Positions 8,693 to 17,358 of a stretch of 33,120 nucleotides of DNA are shown one piece after another (within the stretch, counting starts at the first letter, position 1; every line of letters starts with the position of its first letter). Made by a program: the position numbers and the translations under genes. The notes under the pieces are model-generated. The model did no database searches, was not told where the DNA came from, and saw only the letters and a program-made list of their open reading frames with translations. This stretch comes from Acidobacteriota bacterium (GTDB lineage: Bacteria; Acidobacteriota; Terriglobia; Acidiferrales; UBA7541), in contig JAJPIE010000074.1 in the NCBI GenBank assembly GCA_021324935.1, positions 1 through 33,120 of the forward strand. The letters run 5' to 3'.

Positions 8693-9766
8693 TCAGCGGC
8701 CGTAGACCAGAAGCCGGAAAGTGCCGGAAATGGGCACGGGCTGCGGGTTCGGCTGGTCTGGTGTGGGTTGTGCCGCCGGCGTGAAGTCGGCGCTGCTCAA
8801 GAAGATTCGCTGCGTTTTGGCGTCGTAAGCGGCATTCCGGGCGCCGAATTCCGTCTTCACTTCTTCCACGGCGAGGAAATGATCGGGACTCTCCTCGTGG
8901 AAGATGTGCAAGATCCCCTCGCGAACCGACACAAACAGGTTTCCCGATTTCGGATCGAAAATATTTGCGTCCACCCCGGCGCCAATCGGAAACGTCTGGA
9001 CGACTTTTCCCGAATCCGTGTTCAGGATCGCCAGCACTTTGTTGCGGCCACCGGCAAACAACCGGTGATGTTTCACATCAAGCGCGATCGAGGTCGCCTC
9101 TGCCGCGGGAGCAATTGGCCAATGCGTCTTCACCGAGTTTGTGCGCGTGTCCAGAACCGCGATCTCGTTTTTATCCTCAATGTTGTCGTAGATGGTGCCT
9201 CGTCCGTCGGCTACGGCGTATTCAGGCCGGCCCCCCATGGCGATTGTTGCCACCACCGTCTCGGTCCGCGGATCGATCACCGATGCGTCGTTGGTTCTGC
9301 CATTGAAAGTAAAAATGTGCTTTGAGACGGGGTCGTAAATTATGCAATCCGGGTTGCCGCCGGTCTTGATATGTCCTATGACTTTCAGCGTCTGCAAATC
9401 GAACACCACAACTTCGTCCGCACCGCCGTCGCTCAGGAAGCCGCGCCCCAGTTCGCTTACCAGCGCGGTGCCATGGACTCGTTTCAAGTCCGCGATGCTG
9501 CCCACGATCGCGCCAGTATCCGCATTCACCACTTTTACCTCGGAATTGTGAGACACGAAGAGTCGCCGCGTGGCCTCGTCGAACGTGATGTAGTCCCAAT
9601 ACTCCTGTCCGCCCGGCGCAGCGCCCAGCTCATATTTTTTCAATAGGTGATAGCCGCCTTCGGCAGGGCGCGCAACCGCCAGCGCCGAACAACAAAGGAT
9701 CGTGCCCCAAAAACCAACTTGCAACCGGCTCATTGTCATGAATGCCCCCATGAAGTAAAACATCAT
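8693..9766 (-). CDS. Exported YncE-like beta-propeller protein
   Basis: This 357-residue protein has an N-terminal signal sequence (FWGTILCCSALAVARPAEG) and repeated blade motifs: RRLFVSHNSEVKVVNADTG, DEVVVFDLQTLKVIGHIKTG, DASVIDPRTETVVATIAMGG, NEIAVLDTRTNSVKTHWPI and NKVLAILNTDSGKVVQTFPIG. These are characteristic of YncE/40-residue YVTN-type seven-bladed propellers, which act as extracytoplasmic binding or scaffold proteins; no enzyme site is visible. It ends in a Pro/Gln-rich stretch (PAAQPTPDQPNPQPVP). The start is uncertain: ATG codons also lie at 9739 and 9733, closer to the hydrophobic core, and the 9739 ATG has GGGGGC a few bases upstream. It is divergent from the gene starting near 10152. 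Its binding partner is unknown. Confidence 0.85.
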   Translation of the reverse strand: MMFYFMGAFMTMSRLQVGFWGTILCCSALAVARPAEGGYHLLKKYELGAAPGGQEYWDYITFDEATRRLFVSHNSEVKVVNADTGAIVGSIADLKRVHGTALVSELGRGFLSDGGADEVVVFDLQTLKVIGHIKTGGNPDCIIYDPVSKHIFTFNGRTNDASVIDPRTETVVATIAMGGRPEYAVADGRGTIYDNIEDKNEIAVLDTRTNSVKTHWPIAPAAEATSIALDVKHHRLFAGGRNKVLAILNTDSGKVVQTFPIGAGVDANIFDPKSGNLFVSVREGILHIFHEESPDHFLAVEEVKTEFGARNAAYDAKTQRIFLSSADFTPAAQPTPDQPNPQPVPISGTFRLLVYGR

Positions 9767-10151
9767 AACCCCTGCCCAGTGCCAGGGACACGGTTCCTTT
9801 AAAACGTCCGCGATGTCTTCAGGTTCCCGGCCAAGTCTCCGGTTGAATTCGAAATACCCGGGGCTGCCAATCCTGTGCCCGTCATGTCCGGTGCCATCAA
9901 AAAAAACCGCTCGTGTAGCTTCTGTGCGACACTAGCACGCGGCGACTTCCCGAAAATTTTCACAGTCTCTCTCACTCCAGTCGGAAAGGAAACCTCTTCC
10001 AGATGGTATGCTCAATTCAAGCTGATTCGGGACCTCGCCAATATCTTGAAACGCCACTCCTCGTTGGTGAATCTGAAGAGTGGAACATTTGGCCTGGCTA
10101 CCAGACTCGCTGAAACCCGAAAGGAACCCGGTCATACGAATCGTCACATCT
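9767..10151. other. Divergent intergenic region
   Basis: About 385 bp separate the minus-strand propeller gene from the plus-strand outer-membrane protein gene. An open frame crosses it (9875-10510) but has no recognisable protein character and overlaps the real gene, so I do not call it. The region presumably holds both promoters. I see no convincing -35/-10 pair, RNA gene or repeat. If the downstream gene starts at the GTG at 10080, the spacer is 72 bp shorter. Confidence 0.4.
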
Positions 10152-11048
10152 ATGGCGCCTTTGCCTTTCAAAACTGGAATTATTACCGCGGACCGCTTGC
10201 GCCTCTGGCCAAACGCGATTCTGCCTTGCCTGGCGGCCAAAGGAAGCGCAGTTCGCAAGCGCAGAGCCTTTTTACACCTGGCCTTCCTCCTTGTGAGCCT
10301 CGCCGCGATGCCTGCTGCACTCTTGGCGCAAACCGACGAAATCCAGGTTTACGACGCGGAGATCGCCGAGCCGGGCGTGTTCAACCTGATGCTCCACACG
10401 AACTTTACGCCTATTGGCCGGACGGTGCCGGCTTTCCCCAACGCGATCATTGCAAACAACTCCGTGAACGGAACTGCCGAATGGGCTTATGGAGTGACAC
10501 CTTGGTTTGAACAAGGTTTGTATCTTCCGGTCTACAGCTTTTATTCCAGTAACCAGGGCGCAACTCTGAACGGCTTCAAGATTCGAGAGCTTTTTGTGCG
10601 GCCCCACGCAGCCGAACACAAATTCTTCTATGGATTGAATTTTGAGTTCAGCGTGAATGCCCTTTACTGGGAGTCGAGGCGCATCACCTCCGAATTGCGG
10701 CCAATTGCCGGTGTCCATCTAGGCCGTTGGGATCTCATCTACAACCCGATTCTGGACACGGATTACACCGGCGGTTTCAAGGGGCTCGAATTTAACCCCG
10801 GCGGCCGCGTGGCGTACAATTTCAATGACAAATGGGCAGTGGCCGTGGAGGAATACGATGGTTTTGGTCCGCTGGACTCGTTTGTGCCGCACAACCAGCA
10901 ATTTCACGAAACTTGGGCGGTGGTGGACCGCAAGCACGGGTTCGTGGATGTGGAAGCGGGGGTCGGAGTAGGCTGGACCGGCGGCGCGGACCGGTTGACC
11001 TTGAAGCTCATGTTGTCCCGCGACCTGAATGCTCCCCGTGTGCACTAG
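10152..11048 (+). CDS. Outer-membrane beta-barrel-like exported protein
   Basis: The product has a clear signal peptide (RKRRAFLHLAFLLVSLAAMPAALLAQ, cleavage probably after the final Ala-Gln). A mature part of about 240 residues follows with alternating aromatic/polar strands, such as TAEWAYGVTPWFEQGLYLPVY, HKFFYGLNFEFSVN and RVAYNFNDKWAVAVEEY. The pattern of strands ending in aromatic residues resembles outer-membrane barrels of the 'MetA-pathway of phenol degradation'/transporter type, but the assignment is by appearance. The start is uncertain. ATG 10152 leaves an unusually long segment before the signal core, no start codon sits directly before RKRR, and a GTG at 10080 is also in frame. 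The last strand does not end in Phe as classical barrels do. Substrate unknown. Confidence 0.65.
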   Translation: MAPLPFKTGIITADRLRLWPNAILPCLAAKGSAVRKRRAFLHLAFLLVSLAAMPAALLAQTDEIQVYDAEIAEPGVFNLMLHTNFTPIGRTVPAFPNAIIANNSVNGTAEWAYGVTPWFEQGLYLPVYSFYSSNQGATLNGFKIRELFVRPHAAEHKFFYGLNFEFSVNALYWESRRITSELRPIAGVHLGRWDLIYNPILDTDYTGGFKGLEFNPGGRVAYNFNDKWAVAVEEYDGFGPLDSFVPHNQQFHETWAVVDRKHGFVDVEAGVGVGWTGGADRLTLKLMLSRDLNAPRVH

Positions 11049-11183
11049 CTCTGTGCAAGGGCTCCCTGCTCGGCGGGCTGCTGGTTGGCGCACTCCCGGG
11101 TTATTTCGACGGATTGCGACTTCCCTTGAGACTTCTGCCCGGAGATAATCGAAATCACGACGGAAGAATCGGACCAAGCGCTC

Positions 11184-12554
11184 ATGGATCTGAGTATTTT
11201 CGATATTTTCAAGATAGGAATTGGACCCTCGAGTTCTCACACCGTCGGTCCGATGAAAGCCGCTTACGACTTTGTGTCGCGTGTGGATCGAATCTCGCGA
11301 ATTGAAAATGTCGCCAGAGTGGAAGTGGACCTTTACGGTTCGCTGGCACTCACCGGCCGGGGCCACGGAACGGATCGCGCGGTGCTCCTGGGACTAAGCG
11401 GGGAGAACCCGGAAGAGATCGTCGCTGAATCCATCGACGCCAAAGTCGGGCAAATCCGTGCAGACAAGAAACTCGCGCTGCTCGGCAGGCACAACATTAC
11501 GTTTGAGGAACCAACCCACCTGAGGTTTAACGATAAAATCTCCCTGCCATTCCATCCGAACGGCATGCGATTTGCGGCATTTTCTTCCGATGGCAATCAG
11601 ATTTTGCAGCAGGCCTACTATTCGATCGGCGGCGGATTCATTCAGAGGGAGAACGAGACGCGCGGGCAAGATTCACAGGCTAATCGCAAATCGGGGCCCT
11701 ACGTGTTTCGCAGCGCGGCGGAACTTCTGAGTATAGCCGCGAAACAGAACCTCCCCATCTGGCGGATTGTCCTCGAAAACGAACATGCATGGCGAACCCC
11801 CCAGGAAGTGCAATCGGGTCTCGATCGTATCTGGAATACGATGAACGCTTGCATTGATCGCGGCCTGCGCACCGAGGGGATTCTCCCGGGTGGCTTGGGC
11901 GTGCGTCGGCGTGCGGCTAAACTTGCGCGCAAGCTCCGCCAAGAAAGCGGCAAGGATCCTCTCATCGCAATGGATTGGGTGAATGCTTATGCGATGGCCG
12001 TAAATGAGGAAAATGCCAGCGGAGGGCGCGTTGTGACCGCGCCCACAAATGGCGCTGCAGGCGTGGTGCCTGCGGTGGGCCGCCATTATGAGAGTTTTGT
12101 AGAAAGGGCGAACCACGAGGGAATCTATCGGTATCTCCTGACCGCGGGCGCGATTGGGATGCTCTACAAAAGAAACGCTTCCATTTCGGGAGCGGAAGTG
12201 GGCTGCCAGGGAGAAGTGGGTGTTGCCTGCTCGATGGCCGCCGGCGGACTTGTCGCCGCGCACGGTGGCACAAATGATCAGGTGGAATACGCCGCCGAAA
12301 TTGGCATGGAGCACAACCTGGGCATGACCTGCGATCCCATCGGCGGCTTGGTCCAGATCCCCTGCATCGAACGTAACGCCATGGGCGCCGTGAAAGCAAT
12401 CAACGCCTGCCGCGTGGCCATGCGCGAAGGTGGCGATCATAAGGTAAGTCTCGATCAAGTGATCGAGACCATGTACCGAACCGGCCTCGACATGCAGAGC
12501 GGGTATAAAGAAACGTCTCTCCGCGGACTGGCGCTCCATACGATTGAGTGTTAG
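11184..12554 (+). CDS. sdaA: L-serine dehydratase (L-serine ammonia-lyase), iron-sulfur, single-chain type
   Basis: This 456-residue protein is full length for the bacterial single-chain enzyme (about 450). It converts L-serine to pyruvate and ammonia in the cytoplasm using a [4Fe-4S] cluster and no PLP. The N-terminal beta domain begins [20 protein letters not shown], the family signature. The C-terminal alpha domain has [10 protein letters not shown], the cysteine segment [16 protein letters not shown] and [14 protein letters not shown], which supply the cluster cysteines, then [13 protein letters not shown]. The ribosome-binding site is weak (GGAAGAA about 14 bp upstream). It lies 135 bp after the outer-membrane protein gene and 174 bp before the DeoR gene, so operon membership is unclear. 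Confidence 0.95.
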   Translation: MDLSIFDIFKIGIGPSSSHTVGPMKAAYDFVSRVDRISRIENVARVEVDLYGSLALTGRGHGTDRAVLLGLSGENPEEIVAESIDAKVGQIRADKKLALLGRHNITFEEPTHLRFNDKISLPFHPNGMRFAAFSSDGNQILQQAYYSIGGGFIQRENETRGQDSQANRKSGPYVFRSAAELLSIAAKQNLPIWRIVLENEHAWRTPQEVQSGLDRIWNTMNACIDRGLRTEGILPGGLGVRRRAAKLARKLRQESGKDPLIAMDWVNAYAMAVNEENASGGRVVTAPTNGAAGVVPAVGRHYESFVERANHEGIYRYLLTAGAIGMLYKRNASISGAEVGCQGEVGVACSMAAGGLVAAHGGTNDQVEYAAEIGMEHNLGMTCDPIGGLVQIPCIERNAMGAVKAINACRVAMREGGDHKVSLDQVIETMYRTGLDMQSGYKETSLRGLALHTIEC

Positions 12555-12670
12555 TTCGCTGGACCTTAAATCGTTCCACCAAAACAGGCCGCTAAACCAC
12601 GTTCCTGCTGCTGTCCCGCGTCAAACCTCCCCCTTGTTGGCTTCGCAAGAGCCAGAGTGGACATCCTGCG

Positions 12671-12707
12671 GAAAGTCTGAGAAAGTCAAAAGGAAACAAT
12701 TCGAAAC
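12671..12707. promoter_or_regulatory. Phased GAAAG/GAAAC array upstream of the regulator gene (candidate autoregulatory operator)
   Basis: GAAAG occurs at 12671 and 12681, then GAAAC at 12693 and 12703, with spacings of 10, 12 and 10 bp. The array ends 21 bp before the DeoR-family start codon. The same unit recurs at 13556-13590 and 27091-27135. Direct repeats on one helix face are typical of DeoR-family operators, so autoregulation is the simplest reading. Confidence 0.5.
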
Positions 12708-12728
12708 CTGCCTGCGCGGAGCCTTTGC

Positions 12729-13490
12729 ATGCTCAATGAAGAACGGCGCCGGGAAATCCTGGAGATCTTGCGGAACGACGGCCGCCTCTTGGTGCGCGAC
12801 CTCGCCAGAAAATTCCACACTTCCCTCATCACCATTCGCAAAGATCTCGAATCGCTGCACTGTCAGGGATTGCTCGAACGCACCCACGGCGGCGCCTTGC
12901 CGATCCGCACGGGAGCGCTTCAGGACCAGACCCTGCACGAAAAAGAAAGGTTGCATCGCCACGAGAAACTGCGAATTGCCGCTGCCGCGCTGCGCATGAT
13001 CCGGCCCGGCCAAGTGATCATCCTCGATTCCGGAACCACCACCACCGCGATCTCGCGCGGTTGCCGCCAGATGCGCAATCTTACGGTGATTACCAATGCC
13101 ACCAACATCGCTGCGGAACTCGCTGATACCGCGGTAGAGGTCGTTTTGACGGGGGGATCCCTGCGGAAAAACTCCTTCTCTCTCGTCGGCCCGCTGGCCG
13201 AGGAATCGCTTCGGAAATTGAGCGCGGACATGCTGTTTCTGGCGGTTGACGGCTTCGACGTCCACTACGGCCTGACCACCCCAAACCAATTGGAGGCGCG
13301 CGTGAACCGCGCCATGTCGGAATCGGCGCGGCGCACGATTGTGGTTTGCGATTCCTCGAAGTTCGGCCGGCGCAGCCTTTCGCTGATTATGGGCGTTTCC
13401 GCCGTGCATGAAACAATCACGGACCGCGGCATCCCCAGGCGCGATCTGAAGGCCCTCCGCGATATGGAAGTGGAAGTGAAGTTGGTCTAG
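12729..13490 (+). CDS. DeoR/GlpR-family transcriptional regulator
   Basis: This 253-residue protein has the family's usual length and layout. The N-terminal winged helix-turn-helix at about 1-55 contains MLNEERRREILEILRNDGR, VRDLARKFHTSLITIRKDL and ERTHGGALP. The effector domain follows, with IILDSGTTTTAISRG (sugar-phosphate binding), LTVITNATNIAAEL, VVLTGGSLRKNSFSLVGPLAE and KFGRRSLSLI. Members usually repress sugar operons and respond to a phosphorylated intermediate. A GGAG lies 9 bp before the ATG. It stands directly upstream of the receptor/galactosamine-type operon, and candidate operators flank both its own gene and the operon. It is functionally closest in context to AgaR/GatR/LacR-type regulators. 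The inducer is probably a galactosamine- or tagatose-derived phosphate (inference). Confidence 0.93.
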   Translation: MLNEERRREILEILRNDGRLLVRDLARKFHTSLITIRKDLESLHCQGLLERTHGGALPIRTGALQDQTLHEKERLHRHEKLRIAAAALRMIRPGQVIILDSGTTTTAISRGCRQMRNLTVITNATNIAAELADTAVEVVLTGGSLRKNSFSLVGPLAEESLRKLSADMLFLAVDGFDVHYGLTTPNQLEARVNRAMSESARRTIVVCDSSKFGRRSLSLIMGVSAVHETITDRGIPRRDLKALRDMEVEVKLV

Positions 13491-13537
13491 GCGGCGAAGT
13501 CCCCCGGCCGCCGCGGTACATTCTCCAATCTCCTTCC

Positions 13538-13566
13538 TTGACTTAAACACCAATAGAAAGTAAAAG
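13538..13566 (+). promoter_or_regulatory. Candidate sigma70-type promoter of the receptor/sugar operon
   Basis: TTGACT at 13538-13543 (5 of 6 to TTGACA), a 17-bp spacer and TAAAAG at 13561-13566 (4 of 6 to TATAAT) form a plausible core promoter. Transcription would start near 13573. The GAAAG array at 13556-13590 overlaps the -10 and the start region, which fits repression by steric block. Confidence 0.5.
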
Positions 13567-13590
13567 AAGGAAAGCGAAAGAAAGCGAAAG
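13556..13590. promoter_or_regulatory. Tandem AAAGCGAAAG operator-like array upstream of the receptor operon
   Basis: AAAGCGAAAG is present twice in exact tandem (13571-13580 and 13581-13590), with a further GAAAG at 13556-13560, so the GAAAG cores lie 20 and 10 bp apart. It sits between the DeoR gene and the TonB receptor start. On the opposite strand it reads as CTTTC/TTTCG direct repeats, resembling the T-rich direct-repeat operators I recall for E. coli AgaR. Confidence 0.6.
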
Positions 13591-13635
13591 TCTGCTTTCA
13601 GGGGTGGGATTTTCGGGTTGTCTTCGGAGGTAAGC

Positions 13636-16600
13636 ATGACCTTGGCGTTTCGCAGGTTGGTCTTCGTTCTTTGCGGCATTTTCTGTCTTTGTTTCTGCGC
13701 CGGCCAAAGCGCGGCGCAATCCACCTATACGGCGCAGTTGAGCGGTGTGGTGAAGGATTCGTCGGGAGCCGTCGTTCCCGGCGCGAAAGTGATTCTTACG
13801 GATCAGGCCACAAACGTTCCCACGGCCACGCAAACCGACGACCGTGGAATCTACGTCCTCACCGGCATTCGCCCCGCCACCTACACCATCCGCGTCGAAG
13901 CTCCGAATTTCGCCGCACAGGAGCGGAAGGACGTCGTCCTTGCCGTCAACCAGCAGGCCTCGATCGATTTCACGGTCTCACCCGGCGCTGTGTCCGAGGT
14001 GGTCACAGTGACCGAGCAGGCCCCCTTGCTCGACACTGGCAACGCCACTCTTGGAACCGACATTACCAACGAATACGTCCGCGACATCCCTCTCCCCGAC
14101 CGCAATTTCTTTGGCTTGGTGTTTCTTTCCGCTGGCGTGACCGAAACCGCAGGCTCCGGCATTCAGGATTCCTATCCCGCCGGTACGAACTTCGTCTCCA
14201 ACGGCCAGCGCAATGCCACCGCCGAAGTGCGCATGGACGGCGCGCTCACCAGCGCTCCGGAGCAAGGCGAAGGCGGCACCACAAACGTGTATTACGAACC
14301 ATCGGTCGAAATCGTCCAGGAGTTCAAGGTCGAAAACAACAGCTTCTCGGCCGAATATGGCAACAATGGCGGCACAGTCGTGAATCTTGTCCTAAAGGAG
14401 GGCGGAAACCAGTTTCACGGCAGCGGCTGGTGGTATGGGCAGCGCTCCGCGCTCGACGCGAACGACTTTTTCAATAACGCTGCAGGCATTCCCAAGCCTG
14501 ATCACTTGCGCGATCAATATGGATTTTCGCTTGGTGGGCCGATTCGTAAGGAAAAGACCTTTTTTTTTGTTGATTTCGAAAAGGTGCGGGACAACTCCGC
14601 GGTCGACTTCTCCGGAAACGTGCCTACCCCCGATGAGCGTCTGGGAAATTTCTCCGCTGACACCACGAATATTTTCAACCCCACTGTGTGCCTCGTTCCA
14701 CCGGCCACTCCGGGCGGGCCTTGCCAGCAGAGGCAGCAGTTTGTCGGCGACGCCACGAACTTCGATTCCCATGGAAACTCATTGGCAGGTGTGCCGAACG
14801 TCATTCCTACTTCGATGATCGACCCCATCGGACAAAAGATCATCAACCTGTATCCGCAGCCCAACGTGCAAGGCAATCCCAATTTCAATTATCGGCAGTC
14901 AACCGTAGCCGCCAGCTCCGGCTATCAGTTTGACGTCAAGATTGACCATCACTTCAACGATCGCATGCATCTCTCCGCCCGCTACAGCCACCTGTACTCG
15001 GACTTCTCTACGCCATTCTTCCTCGGAGACGGAACCGACGCCGTCGGCAACACCATTAACGACGGTTTGGCGGGAAACACTGTCGTGCACAACGCAGGTT
15101 TGGAGTTCAACTACACCTTGACGCCGACCACGATCTGGACTAGCCGGTTTGCACTTGACCGCGCAAGCTCGCCGGGTCACACTGTCGGACCCACGTTGTC
15201 CTCCGTTGGCCTGCCTTCGATTTTGCAGCAGGCCAACGGCCTCGATCGCATGCCCACCATCCAGATGGACTTCGGCGCTCCATTCAACCAGCTATCGCTT
15301 TTCAATCAGTGCTGCACTGACGTCACTTTTGGGCACACCCTCTTTTCCTATTCCTCTTCGATTTCTATGGTGCGCGGACGCCACACCATCAAGACAGGCT
15401 TCGAGCAGCGCCAATTCCTGAACAATTTCGGACAACCTAACTATCCGACCGGTTTCTTCTATTTTCCCCAGAACATTACGGCCATCTCGCCGACCGACAC
15501 CACTCAGGGAAATCCATTCGCAGCCTTATTGCTCGGCTACGGCGATCCAGGAAATAGTTTCATCAACATCCAGCCGAGCGTCGCCGATAAATCCTGGGAG
15601 ACCGGTTTCTACCTCCAGGATGACTTCAAGGTAAGCGCCAAGCTGACCCTGAACCTCGGGCTGCGGTATGAGTGGAGCACTCCCTACACGGAACGCTTCA
15701 ACCACCAGCAGTACAGCGACTTTACGGGCAACACTGGCATCACCGTTCCGCTTCCCTCGCCGCTCGACCCAAACACGGTGACGCCGACCCAGTTGACCGG
15801 CACAACGCTTTTCGTCGGCCAGGGCGGACTGGGACGTCACCTGCCCGTCGATCGCAACAATATTGCGCCGCGCTTTGGCTTTGCCTATTCTCCCGATCAA
15901 AAATCCGTCATTCGAGGCGGCGCTTGCATCTATTACGGCCTCAATCCCGCCACCAACTTCCAATATACGGGAACGGCCTTCAGCTCCACGGGCAACGTAT
16001 TTTTCACTCAAGACAATTTCAATTCCCGATTTGCGACTCTCGAAAATCCGTTTCCGAACGGATTGCCTTTTCCCCAGGGCACCACCTATGGTCCAAACCC
16101 AGACTGGGGGTTCTCCAACAGCAACAATCTCGGCACCGAGACCGCTCGCAACGCCGAAATCTACCAGTGGAACCTGGGCATCCAGCGCTTGCTCCCCTGG
16201 GAAGTCACTCTCGGCATCGACTATTCCGCCAGCCGCAGCAACCACCTGCCTTGGGGCGGCGATAACGTGACCACCACGCGTAATCGCAATTTCCTCTCTT
16301 CCGATGTGCGCGCGGCCATCTCCGCTCAGCAACACGCCCTGGATCCCAATTGCGACCTGGACGGCTGTGTCACAGCTTATCTGAGTCAATTGGTGAACAA
16401 TCCGTTCCAGCCCTTGTTCACCCAGGTTTCCGGACAGCCGGCGCCCATCTTCAACTCCCCCTCTTCGCTTTACAATCAGCCTCAGATTCCACTTGTGAAT
16501 TTGTTGCGGCCCTATCCTCAATTCGACGGTTCGTTTACTGGTTTGCCCAATCTGGGAGCCAACGCGTTCTACAACGCCATGGAAATTCGCTTTCAGAAAC

Positions 16601-17349
16601 GCGCCAACCACTACATCAGCTTTGAGGGCAATTACACGCTTTCCAAGGCCACCGATGACTCTTCCGCAGGTTTCAATGCCTTCGTCGGTTCCCTGAATGC
16701 CGGCAACGTGCAGCAGCTCGACCGTTTGAAGCTCGAACATGCCATCAGCGCCAACGATGCCACCAACCGTTTCGTTCTCGCCGCCATCGTCGACCTTCCC
16801 CTCGGGCGCGGACGCTGGATCGGCAAGGACATGAACCGTGTCCTCGATGGCGTTATCGGTGGTTGGGAGATCTCCACGTTGATTACTCGCCAGACAGGGC
16901 AACCCCTCGCCTTCAGTACCGCCCAAGGCGCCAACGGCTTCTTCATCGACGGAAACCAGCGCCCCAATATCCTCTGCAATCCGTACCAACTGGGGAGTGG
17001 CATCAGCTATCACCAGGCTGCATCCAACGGCCTGAGCGGCACAGGGAATCCATCCGTGTTCAACGCATCCTGCTTTCAGTACCCCGGAGATGAAACCCCT
17101 GGAAACGCCGCCCGCTATATCTCGACGCTGCGCACTGACGGTGTGCACAACATGGACCTCTCTTTCTCCAAGGAATTCACGATCCGCGAAGGAATGACCC
17201 TGCAGCTTCGCGGTGAATTCTTCAACTTCACGAACACTCCGCGGTTTGCCGCGCCCAATACCAGCGTGGACAGCGCGGGTTTTGGCTCAGTGACCGGCAC
17301 GGCCAACTTGCCACGCTATACGCAATTTGGCCTCCGCTTCCAGTTCTAA
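13636..17349 (+). CDS. TonB-dependent receptor, Oar-like, with carboxypeptidase-regulatory-like domain
   Basis: I chose ATG 13636 (GGAGG at 13626-13630); an upstream TTG at 13618 would include that site. The product has 1237 residues: a signal peptide (about 1-29), a carboxypeptidase-regulatory-like beta-sandwich (about 33-115: LSGVVKDSSGAVVPGAKV, GIYVLTGIRPATYTIRVEAP), a plug (PLPDRNFFGLVFLSAGVTE; EYGNNGGTVVNLVLKEGGNQ) and a large barrel. The barrel contains YGFSLGGPIRKEKTFFFVDF, LNLGLRYEW and LRGEFFNFTNTPRF, and the protein ends YTQFGLRFQF with a terminal Phe. It should import oligosaccharides across the outer membrane using TonB energy. There is no SusD-like partner. The next gene starts 9 bp after its stop, which ties it to the sugar enzymes. 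One cysteine-containing loop (FNQCCTDVTF) is unusual. Confidence 0.95.
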   Translation: MTLAFRRLVFVLCGIFCLCFCAGQSAAQSTYTAQLSGVVKDSSGAVVPGAKVILTDQATNVPTATQTDDRGIYVLTGIRPATYTIRVEAPNFAAQERKDVVLAVNQQASIDFTVSPGAVSEVVTVTEQAPLLDTGNATLGTDITNEYVRDIPLPDRNFFGLVFLSAGVTETAGSGIQDSYPAGTNFVSNGQRNATAEVRMDGALTSAPEQGEGGTTNVYYEPSVEIVQEFKVENNSFSAEYGNNGGTVVNLVLKEGGNQFHGSGWWYGQRSALDANDFFNNAAGIPKPDHLRDQYGFSLGGPIRKEKTFFFVDFEKVRDNSAVDFSGNVPTPDERLGNFSADTTNIFNPTVCLVPPATPGGPCQQRQQFVGDATNFDSHGNSLAGVPNVIPTSMIDPIGQKIINLYPQPNVQGNPNFNYRQSTVAASSGYQFDVKIDHHFNDRMHLSARYSHLYSDFSTPFFLGDGTDAVGNTINDGLAGNTVVHNAGLEFNYTLTPTTIWTSRFALDRASSPGHTVGPTLSSVGLPSILQQANGLDRMPTIQMDFGAPFNQLSLFNQCCTDVTFGHTLFSYSSSISMVRGRHTIKTGFEQRQFLNNFGQPNYPTGFFYFPQNITAISPTDTTQGNPFAALLLGYGDPGNSFINIQPSVADKSWETGFYLQDDFKVSAKLTLNLGLRYEWSTPYTERFNHQQYSDFTGNTGITVPLPSPLDPNTVTPTQLTGTTLFVGQGGLGRHLPVDRNNIAPRFGFAYSPDQKSVIRGGACIYYGLNPATNFQYTGTAFSSTGNVFFTQDNFNSRFATLENPFPNGLPFPQGTTYGPNPDWGFSNSNNLGTETARNAEIYQWNLGIQRLLPWEVTLGIDYSASRSNHLPWGGDNVTTTRNRNFLSSDVRAAISAQQHALDPNCDLDGCVTAYLSQLVNNPFQPLFTQVSGQPAPIFNSPSSLYNQPQIPLVNLLRPYPQFDGSFTGLPNLGANAFYNAMEIRFQKRANHYISFEGNYTLSKATDDSSAGFNAFVGSLNAGNVQQLDRLKLEHAISANDATNRFVLAAIVDLPLGRGRWIGKDMNRVLDGVIGGWEISTLITRQTGQPLAFSTAQGANGFFIDGNQRPNILCNPYQLGSGISYHQAASNGLSGTGNPSVFNASCFQYPGDETPGNAARYISTLRTDGVHNMDLSFSKEFTIREGMTLQLRGEFFNFTNTPRFAAPNTSVDSAGFGSVTGTANLPRYTQFGLRFQF

Positions 17350-17358
17350 AGGAGAACC

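Noticed and set aside
9875..10510. A 211-codon plus-strand frame in the divergent spacer
   Set aside because: It overlaps the start of the outer-membrane protein in another frame, has low-complexity basic sequence and no family resemblance.
13556..13590. GAAAG repeats as a CRISPR array or microsatellite
   Set aside because: The units are 10 bp without spacers, and the same unit recurs at two other promoters, which fits operators better.
12621..13724. A 367-codon open frame on the minus strand
   Set aside because: It is antisense to the DeoR regulator and the operator region; its composition is that of a shadow frame.
15526..17148. A 540-codon open frame on the minus strand
   Set aside because: It is fully inside the TonB receptor gene, which has unmistakable family sequence over the same stretch on the other strand.
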